Origin: Desulfosarcina sp.
Lineage (GTDB): Bacteria > Desulfobacterota > Desulfobacteria > Desulfobacterales > Desulfosarcinaceae
Assembly (NCBI GenBank): GCA_018224455.1
Contig: JAGTUY010000374.1
Coordinates: 1-6,023, forward strand
Length of the DNA stretch: 6,023 bases
Direction: 5' to 3'
Shown here: positions 5,003 through 6,023 of the stretch, piece by piece
Layout of the letters: every line of letters begins with the position of its first letter
How positions within the stretch are numbered: the first letter of the stretch is position 1
Made by a program: the position numbers and the translations under genes
The notes under the pieces: generated by a model
Databases searched by the model: none
What the model was told of the DNA's origin: nothing
What the model saw: the letters and a program-made list of their open reading frames with translations, nothing else

Positions 5003-6023
5003 ATGAAGCTGAAAGCGATTATCCTGCTGATACTGGTTGCCCTGACGATTGCCCCCATCGCCTTGGCAGCCGAACCCGATCCCACCGTATTGACCAACAA
5101 GGAAGCTATCGACCTGGTTCAGACCCACGCCAACTATCTGTGGACGCTGGTGGCGGCCGCCCTGGTGTTTTTCATGCAGGCCGGTTTTGCCATGGTCGAG
5201 GCAGGCTTTACCCGGGCCAAGAATTCGATCAACATCATGATGAAAAACCTCATGGACTTCTCCATCGGCTCCATCGCCTTCTGGGCCATCGGATTCGGGC
5301 TCATGTTCGGTGCCACCTCGACCGGTTGGTTCGGTACCACGGGGTTTTTTCTCAGCGATTTTACACCGGACGGTGATCCGTGGGTGCTGGCCTTCTGGAT
5401 GTTTCAGGTGGTGTTTGCCGCCACCGCCGCCACCATCGTGTCGGGCGCCATGGCGGAACGCACCAAATTCACCGGTTATATCCTTTACAGTATTGTTGTT
5501 TCCGCTCTGATCTATCCGGTCTTCGGATCCTGGGCGTGGGGCAGCCTGCTCAACGGCAGCGGCTGGCTGGAAGGCTTCGGCTTCATCGATTTTGCCGGCT
5601 CCACCGTGGTCCACTCGGTCGGCGGCTGGGCAGCCCTGGCCGGCGCCATCGTACTCGGCCCACGTCTGGGCAAATACACCAAAGACGGCAAGATTAAACC
5701 CATCATGGGCCACAACATTCCGTTGGCCGCACTTGGGGTATTCATCCTCTGGCTAGGATGGTTCGGGTTCAACCCCGGCTCCACCACAACAGCAGACACC
5801 AGCATTGCCATGATCTTCGTCAACACCAACCTGGCCGCCGCCGCCGGTGCATGTCTGGCCATGATCGTCTCCTGGATGAAATTCGGCAAACCCGAGGTGG
5901 GCATGAGCCTCAACGGCGCCCTGGCCGGTCTCGTGGGCATCACCGCAGGCTGTGCCAATGTGTCGCCCACCAGCGCGATCATTATCGGGGCCGCTGCCGG
6001 CGTCATCGTGGTCTTCTCGGTCA
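5003..6023 (+). CDS. amt: Ammonium transporter (Amt/AmtB), 3' end outside the window
   Basis: Inner-membrane trimeric channel of the Amt/Mep/Rh family for ammonium uptake. Translation from ATG at 5003 stays open for 340 codons to the window edge; full proteins have about 400-480 residues, so the C-terminal helices, the second pore histidine and the PII-binding tail are not visible. Residues 1-22 form a signal peptide ending APIALA before AEP, as in E. coli AmtB. Hydrophobic segments follow at about 45-69, 86-104, 128-150, 158-182, 197-220 and 238-257, then more to the end. Diagnostic motifs are FAATAATIVSGAMAER (138-153), the family signature DFAGSTVVHSVGGWAALAGA (197-216) with first pore His204, and GWFGFNPGS (252-260). 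AAGGAG at 4991-4996, 6 bases before ATG, fixes the start. No promoter is evident in the 225-base gap after the PII gene, so co-transcription through the repeat element is likely. Confidence 0.96.
   Translation, partial: MKLKAIILLILVALTIAPIALAAEPDPTVLTNKEAIDLVQTHANYLWTLVAAALVFFMQAGFAMVEAGFTRAKNSINIMMKNLMDFSIGSIAFWAIGFGLMFGATSTGWFGTTGFFLSDFTPDGDPWVLAFWMFQVVFAATAATIVSGAMAERTKFTGYILYSIVVSALIYPVFGSWAWGSLLNGSGWLEGFGFIDFAGSTVVHSVGGWAALAGAIVLGPRLGKYTKDGKIKPIMGHNIPLAALGVFILWLGWFGFNPGSTTTADTSIAMIFVNTNLAAAAGACLAMIVSWMKFGKPEVGMSLNGALAGLVGITAGCANVSPTSAIIIGAAAGVIVVFSV

Noticed and set aside
4982..6006. Open frames on the minus strand opposite amt (243 and 164 codons)
   Set aside because: They are antisense to a clear ammonium transporter, are low-complexity G/H/D- or P/A-rich, and have no domain signal.
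1..6023. CRISPR arrays, tRNA or rRNA genes, defence or toxin-antitoxin modules
   Set aside because: None was recognised on either strand by eye; the coding content is ordinary metabolism and nitrogen regulation.

Overview
The window looks like chromosome of a moderately GC-rich, metabolically versatile anaerobe of the Desulfobacterota (deltaproteobacterial sulfate reducer) type. This is an inference from gene content (a long CoA-transferase next to a methylmalonyl-CoA epimerase, and a glnB-amt pair behind a sigma-54 promoter) and from the style of the intergenic repeats; there is no rRNA or other marker to prove it. All identifications rest on reading motifs, not on searches.

Layout. Bases 1-194 are non-coding and hold a likely leftward promoter with a GntR/PdhR-type operator for a gene outside the window. 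Bases 195-4066 hold three minus-strand genes read right to left: a class I/II PLP aminotransferase (2885-4066), methylmalonyl-CoA epimerase (2277-2681) and a 672-residue acyl-CoA:carboxylate CoA-transferase (195-2213). They probably form one transcription unit for acyl-CoA/propionate and amino-acid carbon metabolism. Bases 4067-4438 are the divergent control region, with an excellent sigma-54 -24/-12 promoter facing right. Bases 4439-4777 encode a PII protein and 5003-6023 the first 340 codons of an ammonium transporter, a standard nitrogen-sensing pair: PII binds the transporter and closes it when nitrogen is plentiful.

The most notable feature is a 147-base intergenic element present twice, at 2741-2887 (minus) and 4775-4921 (plus). 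The copies align without gaps at 115/147 identical positions. Each folds end to end as one hairpin in a single register (position i with 148-i), and 18 of the 32 differences fall in nine compensatory base-pair changes. Both copies start on the TAG stop codon of an unrelated gene, in the sense orientation, between two co-directional genes. This points to a dispersed structured element selected for its fold, acting either as an intercistronic RNA or as a small non-autonomous mobile hairpin. A separate short REP-like hairpin lies at 2235-2262 between the epimerase and CoA-transferase genes.
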